Shown here one piece after another: positions 1 through 12,004 of a stretch of 64,000 bases of DNA. Under the pieces are notes generated by a model, which saw only the letters and a list, made by a program, of their open reading frames with translations, was not told the DNA's origin and ran no database searches. A program made the position numbers and the translations under genes. Origin of the DNA: Artemisia argyi (taxonomy: Eukaryota > Streptophyta > Magnoliopsida > Asterales > Asteraceae). The first letter of the stretch is position 1. Each line of letters opens with the position of its first letter. The stretch lies in contig CM060707.1 in the NCBI GenBank assembly GCA_030686995.1, positions 88,336,472 through 88,400,471 on the forward strand, read 5' to 3'.

Positions 1-2470
1 CCGAAGACCTCACTTTGGGAGCCAATTCCCAAGGACAACTGGGAGCCACTTCCCAAAGAAAACTGGGAGCCACTTCCCAAAGATATAAGTTTACTGGGAG
101 CCACTTCCCAAAGATAAAAGACAGTCATGTATGTATGAAATCAAGTATAATGCCATCAAGTATAAGACAATCAAGTATAAAACAATCAAGTATATATGTT
201 TTGAGTATTTGTACAAGTAAGCAAGTAGTTGAGCATGTATCCCCCCCCCCCAAGAGTTAAAACAAGTACGAAAAGAGTAGGGGCTATGACTCACCTTAAG
301 TCTATGTAATGAGAAATGAAAGTGGTAGTCGAATCGCGAAAGTCTCTAAGAGCAGCCTATAATAGAACGTTGCGACTTAGGTTTGGAGTAACGTCTAAGA
401 ATACGAAGAATTGCCCATATATGTCTTGCATAATGTTCATGATGTAGTACTTAGTATATAGTGTAAGTCGTTGAATATAAGTGGTCTATGAAACATGTAT
501 AGGTTGTAAATCTCTTACTACCGTTCGGGCCGACATAATTCAGAAGTCATGGAGTAAACGTTCGAGGAGCCAGCACACTTTAACTCGTAAATCCACAACT
601 CGTCTCGACGGCTTACTTAATGAACTCCTCACATGAGGATCCCTACTATTGTAGTATTTGATAACATATATATATAAGCTTTTTGATCTTTAAAAGTTAT
701 ATGGTCTTTAGCCGTGGCTTTGCCGTGACCTTAGTCATTGTTACCATGGTCTTGAGACTCAACCTTGGCTCTAGCCATGGTTGTGGTCTTGGCTTTAGGT
801 CATTAGACCTCTTAGTCTCATCTAATTATAACCATTATATAGTTACTTTGGTCTAAAAATGGGCTGTTAAGAATTTGAAGAAAATTATCACTCAGAAAGC
901 ATTTTCAGGGCTCGAGCTTCTTTGCTCCTGAACGAAAACGTCGTTCCGGACAACTTTCGTGTTTTAACTTTTTGATGAATCGGACCAGAAGTGAGACTTT
1001 CAAAATCATAATTTGATCAGAATGCTATTTAGGTAGTTTTGCCGTTTTGGTTTCGCTAACTTCAAATGATCATAACTTTTGACTCGTGTACTCGTTTTGG
1101 GTGATTCAAATTGCTATGTTTTCCTTGTTAAGTCCTCTTTAACAGTAAGTAAGTGTCAAATATCAAAGTTATACTATTGTGGTCGTGGTTCTCCATAAAA
1201 ATCACTAGTTTGCTTGTTTACTTGTCATAAGTTAACATATGTATACCAATATTTGTTTTATCCATTTTTAAACATCATAAACACAATACAAAGACCATAT
1301 ATAGTATGAAAGAAACATAATAAGCATGAAATGATATTGAGCAAGAAAGTGTATAAGGGTTTGCTTACAACTTTTGGCTTTCTCTTAAGAAAGGAAGTCA
1401 AGTATAGAACTAGGACACTAAACCTAATCTTGTAAACCCTTCACCATAACTCTTGTAACCCTTGCTAGCCTTGATCTAACCCTTGTGAAAACCATTTAAC
1501 TTCAGCCCTAGTAACCTTGTGTAGCTCCTAATTCAACCATGGAATCACCAAACAAACTTAAGAACTAGGTAGAGAATACTAAGACCTTGAACTTTGTAAT
1601 GTAACTTGTATATTGAAGATCAAAGGATCATGGTGCTATGAATAAAGAGTGTGGCGTTTTTGTGGTGAAAAGATGAAGGTATGAGCTTGTATTTATAGCA
1701 TGAAGAGGAGGTTAGGAAGGTGTCTAGGAAGGTTCATTGAGGAGGTTAGTTTTTAGGATATTTTTGCTAAACTTGGAGACAAAGTTGTAAATAAGTATTG
1801 ATCTAATGGCTAAAGTCATGAGATCATGCCACAAGTGTGAATCCTCCCCCCCCCCCTAAGTCGTTCATATAGAGATAAGGGTGACTAGATGCAAAAACTT
1901 GGTATTATCTTACTTATGTAGCTAGTTTTGGACCCGTAAATTGCTAACCGTAAGTTGTTAAGTTACGAAACGTAAAACCGGGTATCCTAAAAATATGAAA
2001 CTTATAAATATGGTTAAACATGTCAATATATTCCATAATAAAATATAAAATGAGTGGTAGGTTCTATCGGGTGCTAAAACCCTGCTAAAAACTGGAAACA
2101 CGGGTCTAAAACGCGTAATTCGCGTAAAACGCTGAACTGAAAAACGTAAAATTCCGAAACTTTTGGAATTGTCCTAAAATGATAGAAAATCATATTTCTA
2201 TTGTTTATAATGTTTTATGGATATATCGGGATGCTGGAAGGACGTTTAAACCTAAAAGTAAATCTCGGACACGGCTTTGTGATTTTTGCAGAAATGATCC
2301 GACGAGCGTCAAACTCTCGGATTATCGTTAAAATAGTTTAACTTACGAGAATATGAAATAAAAATTTCTGAGATGAATAGTGAAAAGTGAATAGTAAAAA
2401 AGTGAATAGTAAAAAGTGAATAGTGAAATTTTCGGGAATAAAAGTTAACCTAAAATTGCGAATTGTTACA
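1..2470 (-). mobile_element. 3' LTR (cut by window edge) of Tekay-like element A
   Basis: This block is repeated almost base for base at 3674-6138, where the full LTR copy is seen. It ends in TTGTTACA at 2470, the same end as the second copy. Orientation comes from the interior: the primer site lies at the right end of the interior on the minus strand, so this left copy is the 3' LTR. The first ~517 bases of the LTR lie outside the window. I counted about 16 substitutions by eye against the other copy over ~2.46 kb, which indicates a young insertion. No coding region is supported; the short ORFs here are chance. Confidence 0.85.
15..113. repeat. Short hairpin-word repeat array inside LTR A
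   Basis: Four copies of the self-complementary word TGGGAGCCACTTCCCA (the first with AATT in place of ACTT) occur in tandem with 8-12 base spacers. Each copy can fold on itself. The same array is present in the sister LTR at about 3688-3787. Its function is unknown. It could be a regulatory or simply a replication-slippage product. Confidence 0.7.
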
Positions 2471-3156
2471 GTCTCTACCCCTTAAGGAGAACTTCGTCCC
2501 GAAGTTCAGTTGATGTTAACTACTTACGGTGTGTCTAAAAGAATTCGGGATCTCTAATATAGTGGTGTTTTACTCTGATTCGTCTAAGATTCTGGTTAAG
2601 GAGTTGTATCGGCTACAATTAAGACCACTTATTTATAACACATTACTTACATAAAGAAGCGTCCAAATTTATGTAAGTAAGGTCTCATAAACTTATGGTT
2701 CGGTGATTTACAATTTCTTTATTTAACTGAAGAGGCGTCCCAATCCATTTACATAAGGAGATTCTACATCATCCTACTTAAGAATTTTCGGCACAAAATC
2801 CACCTTCTGAGGCCGATAGTAAGATAATCAAGTCATCAAATCCCTAAAGCTAAGCAATAATATTATTTAACTCAAATCTTGTGTCTAATCAAACAAGAAC
2901 TGTCACAAGATCAAGTTAACTAATTAGTTATTACTGAGCTCCATGTTTTTAATGACTCGACGAATCTCTGGGGCTCCTTATAATACTAAAGTCACATCAT
3001 CTAACAGCGTGGAACTAAACCAACAACTACCAAAAAGCGTATGTGTATGTATTGTGTGTAAGGCAAATAAAGAGGAAGGTCCCAACGTATATAGCAGTTA
3101 TAGTCTAGGCACTAAATGCAACCTAGTTCTCTATAACCAAGGCTCTGGTACCAATC
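2471..3156 (-). mobile_element. Interior of non-autonomous Tekay-like element A
   Basis: Only 686 bases separate the two LTRs. Next to the left LTR is the reverse complement of a purine-rich tract (at about 2474-2490), as in the 3' end of Tekay-type interiors. Next to the right LTR is the tRNA-iMet-type primer site. Nothing resembling gag or pol is encoded. The 72-codon ORF at 2943-3161 runs across the primer site into the LTR and is not a gene. The element is therefore a deletion derivative that would need proteins from a full-length relative. Confidence 0.75.
3141..3153 (-). other. Primer binding site of element A
   Basis: On the minus strand this reads TGGTACCAGAGCC. It matches the tRNA-iMet-type primer site (TGGTATCAGAGCC) used by many plant LTR elements, with one change. 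It lies three bases inside the right LTR, which fixes the element's orientation as minus. Confidence 0.75.
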
Positions 3157-6138
3157 TGTAACACCCCCAAAATACCGCAGCGGAAGACTGTGTCATAGGG
3201 GTGCTACTTCATAATACAAAGTACAAGTTATAGAAAACGAACTCTAAGTGAGACGTTTTGAAAAGTTACCATTCGATTAATGAATTCAAAGTTACAAACA
3301 TGAGATTCCAAAGTATGATACATAAATGTATACAAATGTTTTGAATGGTAAATGATAAAAGCGTAAGTCTTCAGAATATGCAGCTTGACTCTAAGTTCCA
3401 CGCACTAGCTATCGCCTTACTAACCTGAGATAAACATGCTAAAGTGTCAACACAATGGTTGGTGAGTTCATAAAGTTTGTCTTAAAACAGTTGAAAAGCC
3501 TTAAAAGAATATTCACACAGCAAAGGCATTGAGAATCCACTCAGTTACAAGTCCCGCCATAAGAGACTTGTAACCTGTGTGTTCACAACCCACTGCTAAC
3601 ATATAGTATAATAAAGACATGTATAAGTTCATCAAGACAATTAAGCAATTAGTAGTGAGTCTCTACTTCATCTCCGAAGACCTCACTTTGGGAGCCAATT
3701 CCCAAGGACAACTGGGAGCCACTTCCCAAAGAAAACTGGGAGCCACTTCCCAAAGATATAAGTTTACTGGGAGCCACTTCCCAAAGATAAAAGACAGTCA
3801 TGTATGTATGAAATCAAGTATAATGCCATCAAGTATAAGACAATCAAGTATAAAACAATCAAGTATAAATGTTTTGAGTATTTGTACAAGTAAGCAAGTA
3901 GTTGAGCATGTATCCCCCCCAAGAGTTAAAACAAGTACGAAAAGAGTAGGGGCTATGACTCACCTTAAGTCTATGTAATGAGAAATGAAAGTGGTAGTCG
4001 AATCGCGAAAGTATCTAAGAGCAGCCTATAATAGAACGTTGCGACTTAGGTTTGGAGTAACGTCTAAGAATACAAAGAATTGCCCATATATGTCTTGCAT
4101 AATGTTCATGATGTAGTACTTAGTATATAGTGTAAGTCGTTGAATATAAGTGGTCTATGAAACATGTATAGGTTGTAAATCTCTTACTACCGTTCGGGCC
4201 GACATAATTCAGAAGTCATGGAGTAAACGTTCGAGGAGCCAGGACACTTTAACTCGTAAATCCACAACTCGTCTCGACGGCTTACTTAATGAACTCCTCA
4301 CATGAGGCTCCCTACTATTGTAGTATTTGATAACATATATATATAAGCTTTTTGATCTTTAAAAGTTATATGGTCTTTAGCCGTGGCTTTGCCGTGACCT
4401 TGGTCATTGTTACCATGGTCTTGAGACTCAACCTTGGCTCTAGCCATGGTTGTGGTCTTGGCTTTAGGTCATTAGACCTCTTAGTCTCATCTAATTATAA
4501 CCATTATATAGTTACTTTGGTCTAAAAATGGGCTGTTAAGAATTTGAAGAAAATTATCACTCAGAAAGCATTTTCAGGGCTCGAGCTTCTTTGTTCCTGA
4601 ACGAAAACGTCGTTCCGGACAACTTTCGTGTTTTAACTTTTTGATGAATCGGACCAGAAGTGGGACTTTCAAAATCATAATTTGATCAGAATGCTATTTA
4701 GGTAGTTTTGCCGTTTTGGTTTCGCTAACTTCAAATGGTCATAACTTTTGACTCGTGTACTCGTTTTGGGTGATTCAAATTGCTATGTTTTCCTTGTTAA
4801 GTCCTCTTTAACAGTAAGTAAGTGTCAAATATCAAAGTTATACTATTGTGGTCGTGGTTCTCCATAAAAATCACTAGTTTGCTTGTTTACTTGTCATAAG
4901 TTAACATATGTATACCAATATTTGTTTTATCCATTTTTAAACATCATGAACACAATACAAAGACCATATATAGTATGAAAGAAACATAATAAGCATGAAA
5001 TGATATTGAGCAAGAAAGTGTATAAGGGTTTGCTTACAACTTTTGGCTTTCTCTTAAGAAAGGAAGTCAAGTATAGAACTAGGACACTAAACCTAATCTT
5101 GTAAACCCTTCACCATAACTCTTGTAACCCTTGCTAGCCTTGATCTAACCCTTGTGAAAACCATTTAACTTCAGCCCTAGTAACCTTGTGTAGCTCCTAA
5201 TTCAACCATGGAATCACCAAACAAACTTAAGAACTAGGTAGAGAATACTAAGACCTTGAACTTTGTAATGTAACTTGTATATTGAAGATCAAAGGATCAT
5301 GGTGCTATGAATAAAGAGTGTGGCGTTTTTGTGGTGAAAAGATGAAGGTATGAGCTTGTATTTATAGCATGAAGAGGAGGTTAGGAAGGTGTCTAGGAAG
5401 GTTCATTGAGGAGGTTAGTTTTTAGGATATTTTTGCTAAACTTGGAGACAAAGTTGTAAATAAGTATTGATCTAATGGCTAAAGTCATGAGATCATGCCA
5501 CAAGTGTGAATCCTCCCCCCCCCCCTAAGTCGTTCATATAGAGATAAGGGTGACTAGATGCAAAAACTTGGTATTATCCTACTTATGTAGCTAGTTTTGG
5601 ACCCGTAAATTGCTAACCGTAAGTTGTTAAGTCACGAAACGTAAAACCGGGTATCCTAAAAATATGAAACTTATAAATATGGTTAAACATGTCAATATAC
5701 TCCATAATAAAATATAAAATGAGTGGTAGGTTCTATCGGGTGCTAAAACCCTGCTAAAAACTGGAAACACGGGTCTAAAACGCGTAATTCGCGTAAAACG
5801 CTGAACTGAAAAACATAAAATTCCGAAACTTTTGGAATTGTCCTAAAATGATAGAAAATCATATTTCTAATGTTTATAATGTTTTATGGATATATCGGGA
5901 TGCTGGAAGGACGTTTAAACCTAAAAGTAAATCTCGGACACGGCTTTGTGATTTTTGCAGAAATGATCCGACGAGCGTCAAACTCTCGGATTATCGTTAA
6001 AATAGTTTAACTTACGAGAATATGAAATAAAAATTTCTGAGATGAATAGTGAAAAGTGAATAGTAAAAAGTGAATAGTAAAAAGTGAATAGTGAAATTTT
6101 TGGGAATAAAAGTTAACCTAAAATTGCGAATTGTTACA
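3157..6138 (-). mobile_element. 5' LTR (complete, 2,982 bp) of Tekay-like element A
   Basis: On the plus strand the LTR runs from TGTAACACCCCC at 3157 to TTGTTACA at 6138, with the usual TG...CA ends. The five bases after it are aaaat, the expected target duplication, but the partner lies left of the window. It contains the hairpin-word array near 3688-3787 and short AAGTATAA repeats near 3820-3870. A GTGAATAGT-type repeat lies near 6050-6090. An LTR of about 3 kb with so short an interior is unusual. The insertion point lies inside the zinc-knuckle ORF of the neighbouring Athila-like element. Confidence 0.85.
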
Positions 6139-7825
6139 AAAATGCCGGGATCAAAGTGGTGTCTTCATTCCCGAAGGAGTGAAGAAGAGAGGAAGTCACC
6201 TTATAGGTGAAGAAAAGGAAGAAAACCATGATGTAAATCATGATTTGATTTTCTTCCTCAAAAACAGGCTCATTAGCCTGAATTTGGATTGCAAGGGTTA
6301 AGCTCGTAAATATCCTGGGAGGGTGGGTGGGAATTTGCAAATTCTCATGATTGAGTGCATCTCCCCCCGGGCTATCAAACTCCGGAGGAGTCATGATATG
6401 ATGAGTGAGTTCACTGGAGAACTCCTCATGAAGAGAATTATTCACAAGATGTGAATCTGAGAACTCATGTTCCAGAATAGACTCATCACAATCCTCATTC
6501 TGAATATCAAAGAATGGATTATCATAAATCAAAGTGAATTCAGATTCGAATTCAAATAGAGGATTGGTGAGAATAGTATTGAATGTTTCGGGAACAAAGA
6601 GATTAACATTCTCTATTGGATTGTTGGGATAAGAAGTGAGTGGTGGATCATGATATAGGAGACTTTCAATTTCTCCCAGATCGGCTTCGAAGTCAAGGAG
6701 ACCATCATCACCTTCCAATGAAAGTGGATTGATGTGAGTAAGTTCATCGGCGAACTCCTCAAGAAGATGATCAGCATCAGAATGTGGAACTGATGCCTCA
6801 ACATACTCGATGTCTCTATGAGATGTACAATCATCATTAAAATCTGAGAAAGTCTCAAAATGATCGTTTGAACACTCAAGAGGGGAAGGTAAATCACACA
6901 CATGATCAAAAGTTCCTTGTGACTCTCTCGGGATTGGGACAAGGTTCTCAACACTAGACTTTATGAAATCGTCCGATTCCTTATCAAGAACAGTGTCAAG
7001 ATGCTCGTCCCCCATGATCAAAGAGTGAGTGGGAACCTCGGGTGTGATAGCAGTTGTTTGAGATGGAATCTCAACTGCTGGGATATCAACTGATGAACTT
7101 GATGGATTTTTATAGAATTGAAGGACATCAAGTGTATCCTCATCATCACTGTCATCAGGAATAAAACGGAACTGAGAGCTAGATTTGGCTGCTTTTTCTC
7201 TTGCAATGGATTCCCTAATAGATTTTTCATAGGCATCTTGGGAATTTATTCTAGCAGCCTGCTCTTCAGCCAGCAATTCTTCCATGGATTTTTGATGAGT
7301 ATGTCTTTGGGCAAAGTCTTTAACTAAACCCTTAAGCTCATCAACGATTTTCATCATATTTTGCATTTCTGGAAGAAGTGCTTGATTCATATCGTACTGT
7401 GGAGGTTGGTCGTAATAAGGTGTGTCAAAATTGTCACAAGGGAATGGATTACCCGTTTGACAATCTGAGCTGAAGTGTGGACCTCCACAGTAATCACAAC
7501 AATAAAACTGTTGAGGCTGTGAGTCGTATGTGCTAGAGTCATAATTGTTATCGGGAAACTGCTCATAGACAAGCGTGTTTCCCGATTGACAATCAGAACT
7601 GTAGTGTGAACCACCACAGTACTCACAACAGTAGAACTGCTGAGAATCATGGTGTGGTAGCTGGTGGAATAAATCAGTCGTGTCATGGTAGGAATAGGGA
7701 TCTTGGTTATAGACAGACCCGTTTCCTGACTCTACCATGCCACAACCGGGGCAATTACCACCATTATAAGAACTACCACACCACTGGCAAACCAGAAAGT
7801 GTGGATGAGACATAGAAAGAATCAA
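6134..7825 (-). CDS. Zinc-knuckle gag-like protein of an Athila-like Ty3/gypsy element (3' end cut by insertion)
   Basis: This ORF encodes 563 residues on the minus strand; Met5 is an equally good start. The N-terminal region has Cys pairs at about 13/16 and 25/28. Two knuckle-like motifs of form CX2CX3HX4C follow at about 67-79 and 110-122. A charged helical, probably coiled-coil stretch covers about 160-215, and the rest is long and acidic. I see no protease or reverse transcriptase. Proteins with such knuckles and a similar C-terminal tail are abundant in Asteraceae retroelement annotations, as I recall them. The ORF starts about 270 bases downstream of a tRNA-Asp-type primer site on the same strand, as expected for gag. 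The last codons and the TAA stop come from the LTR of element A, so the native C-terminus is lost. It may be a structural protein of a non-autonomous element; its biochemical role is not shown. Confidence 0.65.
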   Translation of the reverse strand: MILSMSHPHFLVCQWCGSSYNGGNCPGCGMVESGNGSVYNQDPYSYHDTTDLFHQLPHHDSQQFYCCEYCGGSHYSSDCQSGNTLVYEQFPDNNYDSSTYDSQPQQFYCCDYCGGPHFSSDCQTGNPFPCDNFDTPYYDQPPQYDMNQALLPEMQNMMKIVDELKGLVKDFAQRHTHQKSMEELLAEEQAARINSQDAYEKSIRESIAREKAAKSSSQFRFIPDDSDDEDTLDVLQFYKNPSSSSVDIPAVEIPSQTTAITPEVPTHSLIMGDEHLDTVLDKESDDFIKSSVENLVPIPRESQGTFDHVCDLPSPLECSNDHFETFSDFNDDCTSHRDIEYVEASVPHSDADHLLEEFADELTHINPLSLEGDDGLLDFEADLGEIESLLYHDPPLTSYPNNPIENVNLFVPETFNTILTNPLFEFESEFTLIYDNPFFDIQNEDCDESILEHEFSDSHLVNNSLHEEFSSELTHHIMTPPEFDSPGGDALNHENLQIPTHPPRIFTSLTLAIQIQANEPVFEEENQIMIYIMVFFLFFTYKVTSSLLHSFGNEDTTLIPAFL

Positions 7826-8097
7826 AAGGTTTGGGAGGGGTAGGAATGAAGAATCAAAAGGGTAGGAGGGTAAAGATGAACGTTTTTGGATTTTTGGATA
7901 AACATTTTGTAAAAATGATAAAGAAAATATTTTTGTGTTTTTTGTGTTCGTTGAAAACTGAGTTTAAAAAGTTTTCATGAACGGTTTTGTTTTTATATGA
8001 AAATAAGAAGAGAATATGAACAAAGATGGGTAAATGTACAATGGAATGAATTCCAAAATCACTAATCAGAAAAACCGTTTAGAATAGCGCGCACACC

Positions 8098-8115
8098 TCC
8101 CCGGCAGCGGCGCCA
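8098..8115 (-). other. tRNA-Asp-type primer binding site (Athila-like element)
   Basis: The minus strand reads TGGCGCCGCTGCCGGGGA. This is complementary to the 3' end of plant tRNA-Asp with one mismatch. Athila-type Ty3/gypsy elements commonly use such a site. Five bases separate it from the LTR end at 8121. Confidence 0.75.
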
Positions 8116-8120
8116 AAAAT

Positions 8121-11100
8121 TGATTAGCTCCAAACGGTCAACCTAAATTGACCAGGGAATGGTCAACAAGGTCAAACAGCCTAGAGTCCATGCTCTGTGG
8201 AAGTATAGGGTTTCCCCGGGTCGTTATGTCCCGACGAGGTGTGATGGTATTAAAACGGGTTTGTGATTGGGTGAAATTGGACAAGAATAGGTATAAGAGA
8301 GTTGTGATGATTACACTACTGGAATATAAAAGATAATAGCTTAAATACACTTTATTAACAAGATTGCAAAGTTGGAAAACCCAGAAACATTTAAAACCTA
8401 AAACGCGTACGTTTACATTTAAATAAAACGTAAACGTACAAAATAAAACGTGAAAACGGAAATCTGAAAACCCCCAGGGGGTGAAAATGACTTTTTTACA
8501 AACTTAAGGGTAAAAGAAAATTTTTAGAAAAAGAAAATAAATTTGTACACTAATTAATTATTTATTATTAACTAATTACTATTTAATACTAATTATTAAT
8601 ATTAAAAACACTTAAATATAATTTAATACTAATTAAATACTAGAAAAATGAAAATAAAATTTCTAAAATTATAAAATAACTAAAAACTAATTTTAAAATT
8701 AAAAATAAGTATTTTTGTCTTTTTGTGATTTTTCTATTAATTAATTACTAATTACCTAATTAAACTATTTTAAATTAAGAAAAATAGAAAATGAACAATA
8801 AAAATTCTAGTAAAATTCCTAAAATTATTTTATAACATATAAAAGCTAGGAAAAATATAAAAACTAGGTTTTACTTAATAAAAATTAATTATGCTATTTA
8901 AAACTTACTTATTAATTAATTACTAATTAAACTAATATTAAATCTAATAAATACCAAATGATAAAATAAAAATCTGAAAAATTTACTAAAATTACTTTAA
9001 TATAAGAGGAATTTAAGAAAAAAAAAAAGCTAAGTACTTAATAAAAATCTAAAAATGAAAAATAAAATTTAAATAAAATTAAATAGAAACTATCACTTAA
9101 AAATAAATTTGATTTTCTGGATTTTTCTTTTGGAAACTTAATTTACACCTAAAAACATGAACTTTTTATAAAAAAAACTTTTTAGGAAATCAGAAATAAG
9201 CCAGAATAAGCCAAAAAGTTGAGACAGTTGACTATGTTTGACCAAGGGGAAAATAAGCTCAAATGAGATCAAGTGGGACCCACTCTTGTGAATTCTGATC
9301 TAAATAAGTTATTTGATCATGTGTGAGCAAGAAAAAGCAACTATGGTCAACTGAATAAGCAAATAAGCTACAAAATAAACACTTGGCTTATTGTTCAACA
9401 CAGAAAAAAGGGACAAACTAGATGAGCTGATTTAGGTGGGGTCCACAGGGTACTAGGTCAAACAAGTGGTCAACTTATGCAACCTGGTAGGAGGGGGGTT
9501 GGGAAAAACCAAATGGTGGTAGTGGGGCCCACTGTGGGGGCCACAATCAGCCACCAAAGGTGGCTGTGTGGTTGTGTAGCTGCTGATGCAGGGGATCTCC
9601 TCCCCCTGCAGGTGACTTTGGAGGTCTGTGGGGCCTACCACAAAATTCACAAAAATATAGAAATGGTAGGACACAAAATATGAGCTGGTAGACTACATAT
9701 TGAAATAAATTTCACAACTTGAAAGTGAACACAAAATTCTAATAAATTCTTTGAAGTTTTGGTTTTTTCTGCAAAACTAACTTTTGACTTTTGTAAAAAA
9801 CTTGGAGTTTTGACTTTTATGAGTTTGTGATTGATCCTATGAGCTTATGAAGTTATGATAAGCTATGACAAAGCTAACCTAAGCTACAATTATGAATTAT
9901 GAGCAAGTGTGGGGGGGTTTGAGGTCTCACAGCCCCAACAGTTAACTGTTGGGGGGAAAACTTGGTGATTTTGACTTTTGTCAAATAAGGCTTGGTTTTT
10001 AGACTTGTCTTGACCTACCTAGACCTAATGCATGTTAACTGAATTAAGAACAACAACTTAAACACCCAAATTCCCACAGAAACAAGCAAAGCCAAACACC
10101 CCTTATGGTAAACTGTTTTGAGATTTTCAATGCATAAGGATGATTTGAACCATGAAATTGGTTTTTAAGCATCTGTGAGGATAAAATAAACTTAAATGAG
10201 CAATTAAACATCCAAACTAACAACTCTAACATGAAACTTATTAAGATGCTAATTGTAACAGTGAATATGAGACATTGAGTGAACTTGAAATTCTAATGAA
10301 CAACTAAGCTAAACTAGGTAACTAAGGGACTAGCATACACCAACTAAGCATATAAAATCAAGTACAAGCAGTAAATAAGCTTAGGAACAGTAAAATGCCA
10401 AAATGGAGAATTGCTTACAAACTTTTGCATCCAATGGTACAAACTGAGAAACAAGGATCAACACTCTTCTACTACCTCCCCTGAGGTAACTAAACCATAA
10501 ATATCCAAAGTTCCACTCTGTATCCCTTGCTCCTTTCTTCTTCAAACTGATTTTTATTTTTAAACCTATTTATTGAGTATTTTTGAGATTTTTGTTAAAC
10601 TTGAACTAAGACTGATTCTAATGATTAAAAGACCTTAAACACTCATAAGTGGAACTGCTTTGAGACAAAATGAACAATAAGCAACAACAATTAACACTTA
10701 TTAGTGAAGTTGTCAATTTCACTAGATAAATGCCAAATACAAAATCTGTGGAAATTTCTTGTAATTAAAGTTAAATAAGGTTCACAATACACTAAAGAAA
10801 CTGAGTACAACAATGCTTGAATGAAAATTATAACTAAAACTTTGAAATTAAACTAATACGACACTAACCTATCCTAAACTAATCTAATGCTCTTCCACTC
10901 TGCTTCTCTCTTCTTTTTATTGACCCTCTGAGGTGTGTGGGTCCCAAGGGTCAAATCCCACACTTCATCTCAGCCTTTGGATTACCTTTGCTCTTTTTCC
11001 ACTTTTTGGCGGGAAAAGATCATACTTGCAATTTGATCTGTTATAGGCCCTGGGGGGGGGGGGGGGTTGATATGATTGGTGTCTTGGGGAGTGGAATTGA

Positions 11101-12004
11101 AGGGATAAGGGGGTGGTGGATAGGCAAGTGGTGCAAGAGGGGGGAGGAGATACCAGGGTGGTTTGGTTCAGTGGTGAGGGTGGTATTGGAGGGAGAATGT
11201 GGGTTTGACCGGGGTTTGACCAAGGGTCAATGGTTGACCCGGTTTATATTACAAAGGGTGGGTTTGTTTTGGTGTTGGGCTAAGGATCACATGGGCCAGA
11301 AAAATAAAAAGGGATGGGCTATGTTTGGTGTTTGGATTTGGTTTGGTTTTTAGTTTATTAAGGATCCGTTTGGTTTAAGTAACATAAGGACCAATTTTGT
11401 AATTTGGAAAAATATAGGGACTGAAAATGTAAATTCCCATAAGTAATCATAAGGACCTATGTTGCCATAAATGAATAGTACAAGGGTATTTTTGATATTT
11501 TTCACTTTTTAAATACCCGGGGACTATTTTTGCCAAACTGTGAAACTTCAGGGACCAATTATGTAATTTTACCAAACTTTCCAACCAAGGACCAAACCTG
11601 CCATAGAGATTAGTATAAGGACAAAATTTGTTTTTCTCAAAGTTTTAATATCTCAGGGACCATTTATGTCAATTTTGCAAAGTACAGGAATTAAACTTGT
11701 AATTTTGTGAAACTTTGCACCAAAGGACTAAATATGTAATTTGTGATTAAAAAGGACCTTTGGTGACTTTTTCATGTTTTTAGAATAACCAGGGACTAGT
11801 TTGACAACTTTTAAAAGTTGAGGGACTGAAACTGCCAATTTTGCAAACTTTGTGCGTTTTTCATCTGTTTTTGATTATTTTGCATTTGAAACATGTAAAA
11901 CACTTTCCTGGGATATTTTCACTATTTTGATGCAATATTGAGTGTTTTTAGATGTTTTGGCAGCTCAGAAAAGGTAAAAATGATGAGTATTTACACACTC
12001 ATCA
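8121..12004 (-). mobile_element. 5' LTR of the Athila-like element, about 3.9 kb
   Basis: The plus strand starts TGATTAGCTCC immediately beyond the primer site. I place the other end at 12004, where an inverted repeat TGATGAGT...ACTCATCA closes a stretch that then changes character. The partner LTR is not in the window, so the right border is inferred. Content varies along it: very AT-rich at 8500-9130, G-rich with a 16-base G run near 11053, and at 11350-11850 many degenerate copies of a phrase like 'agggaccaattttgtaa'. Several short ORFs (9453-9683, 10044-10232, 10937-11353) are unsupported. Confidence 0.55.

Noticed and set aside
10937..11353. 138-codon plus-strand ORF, Gly/Trp-rich
   Set aside because: It lies in a retrotransposon LTR over a G run, with no domain and no splice or promoter evidence.
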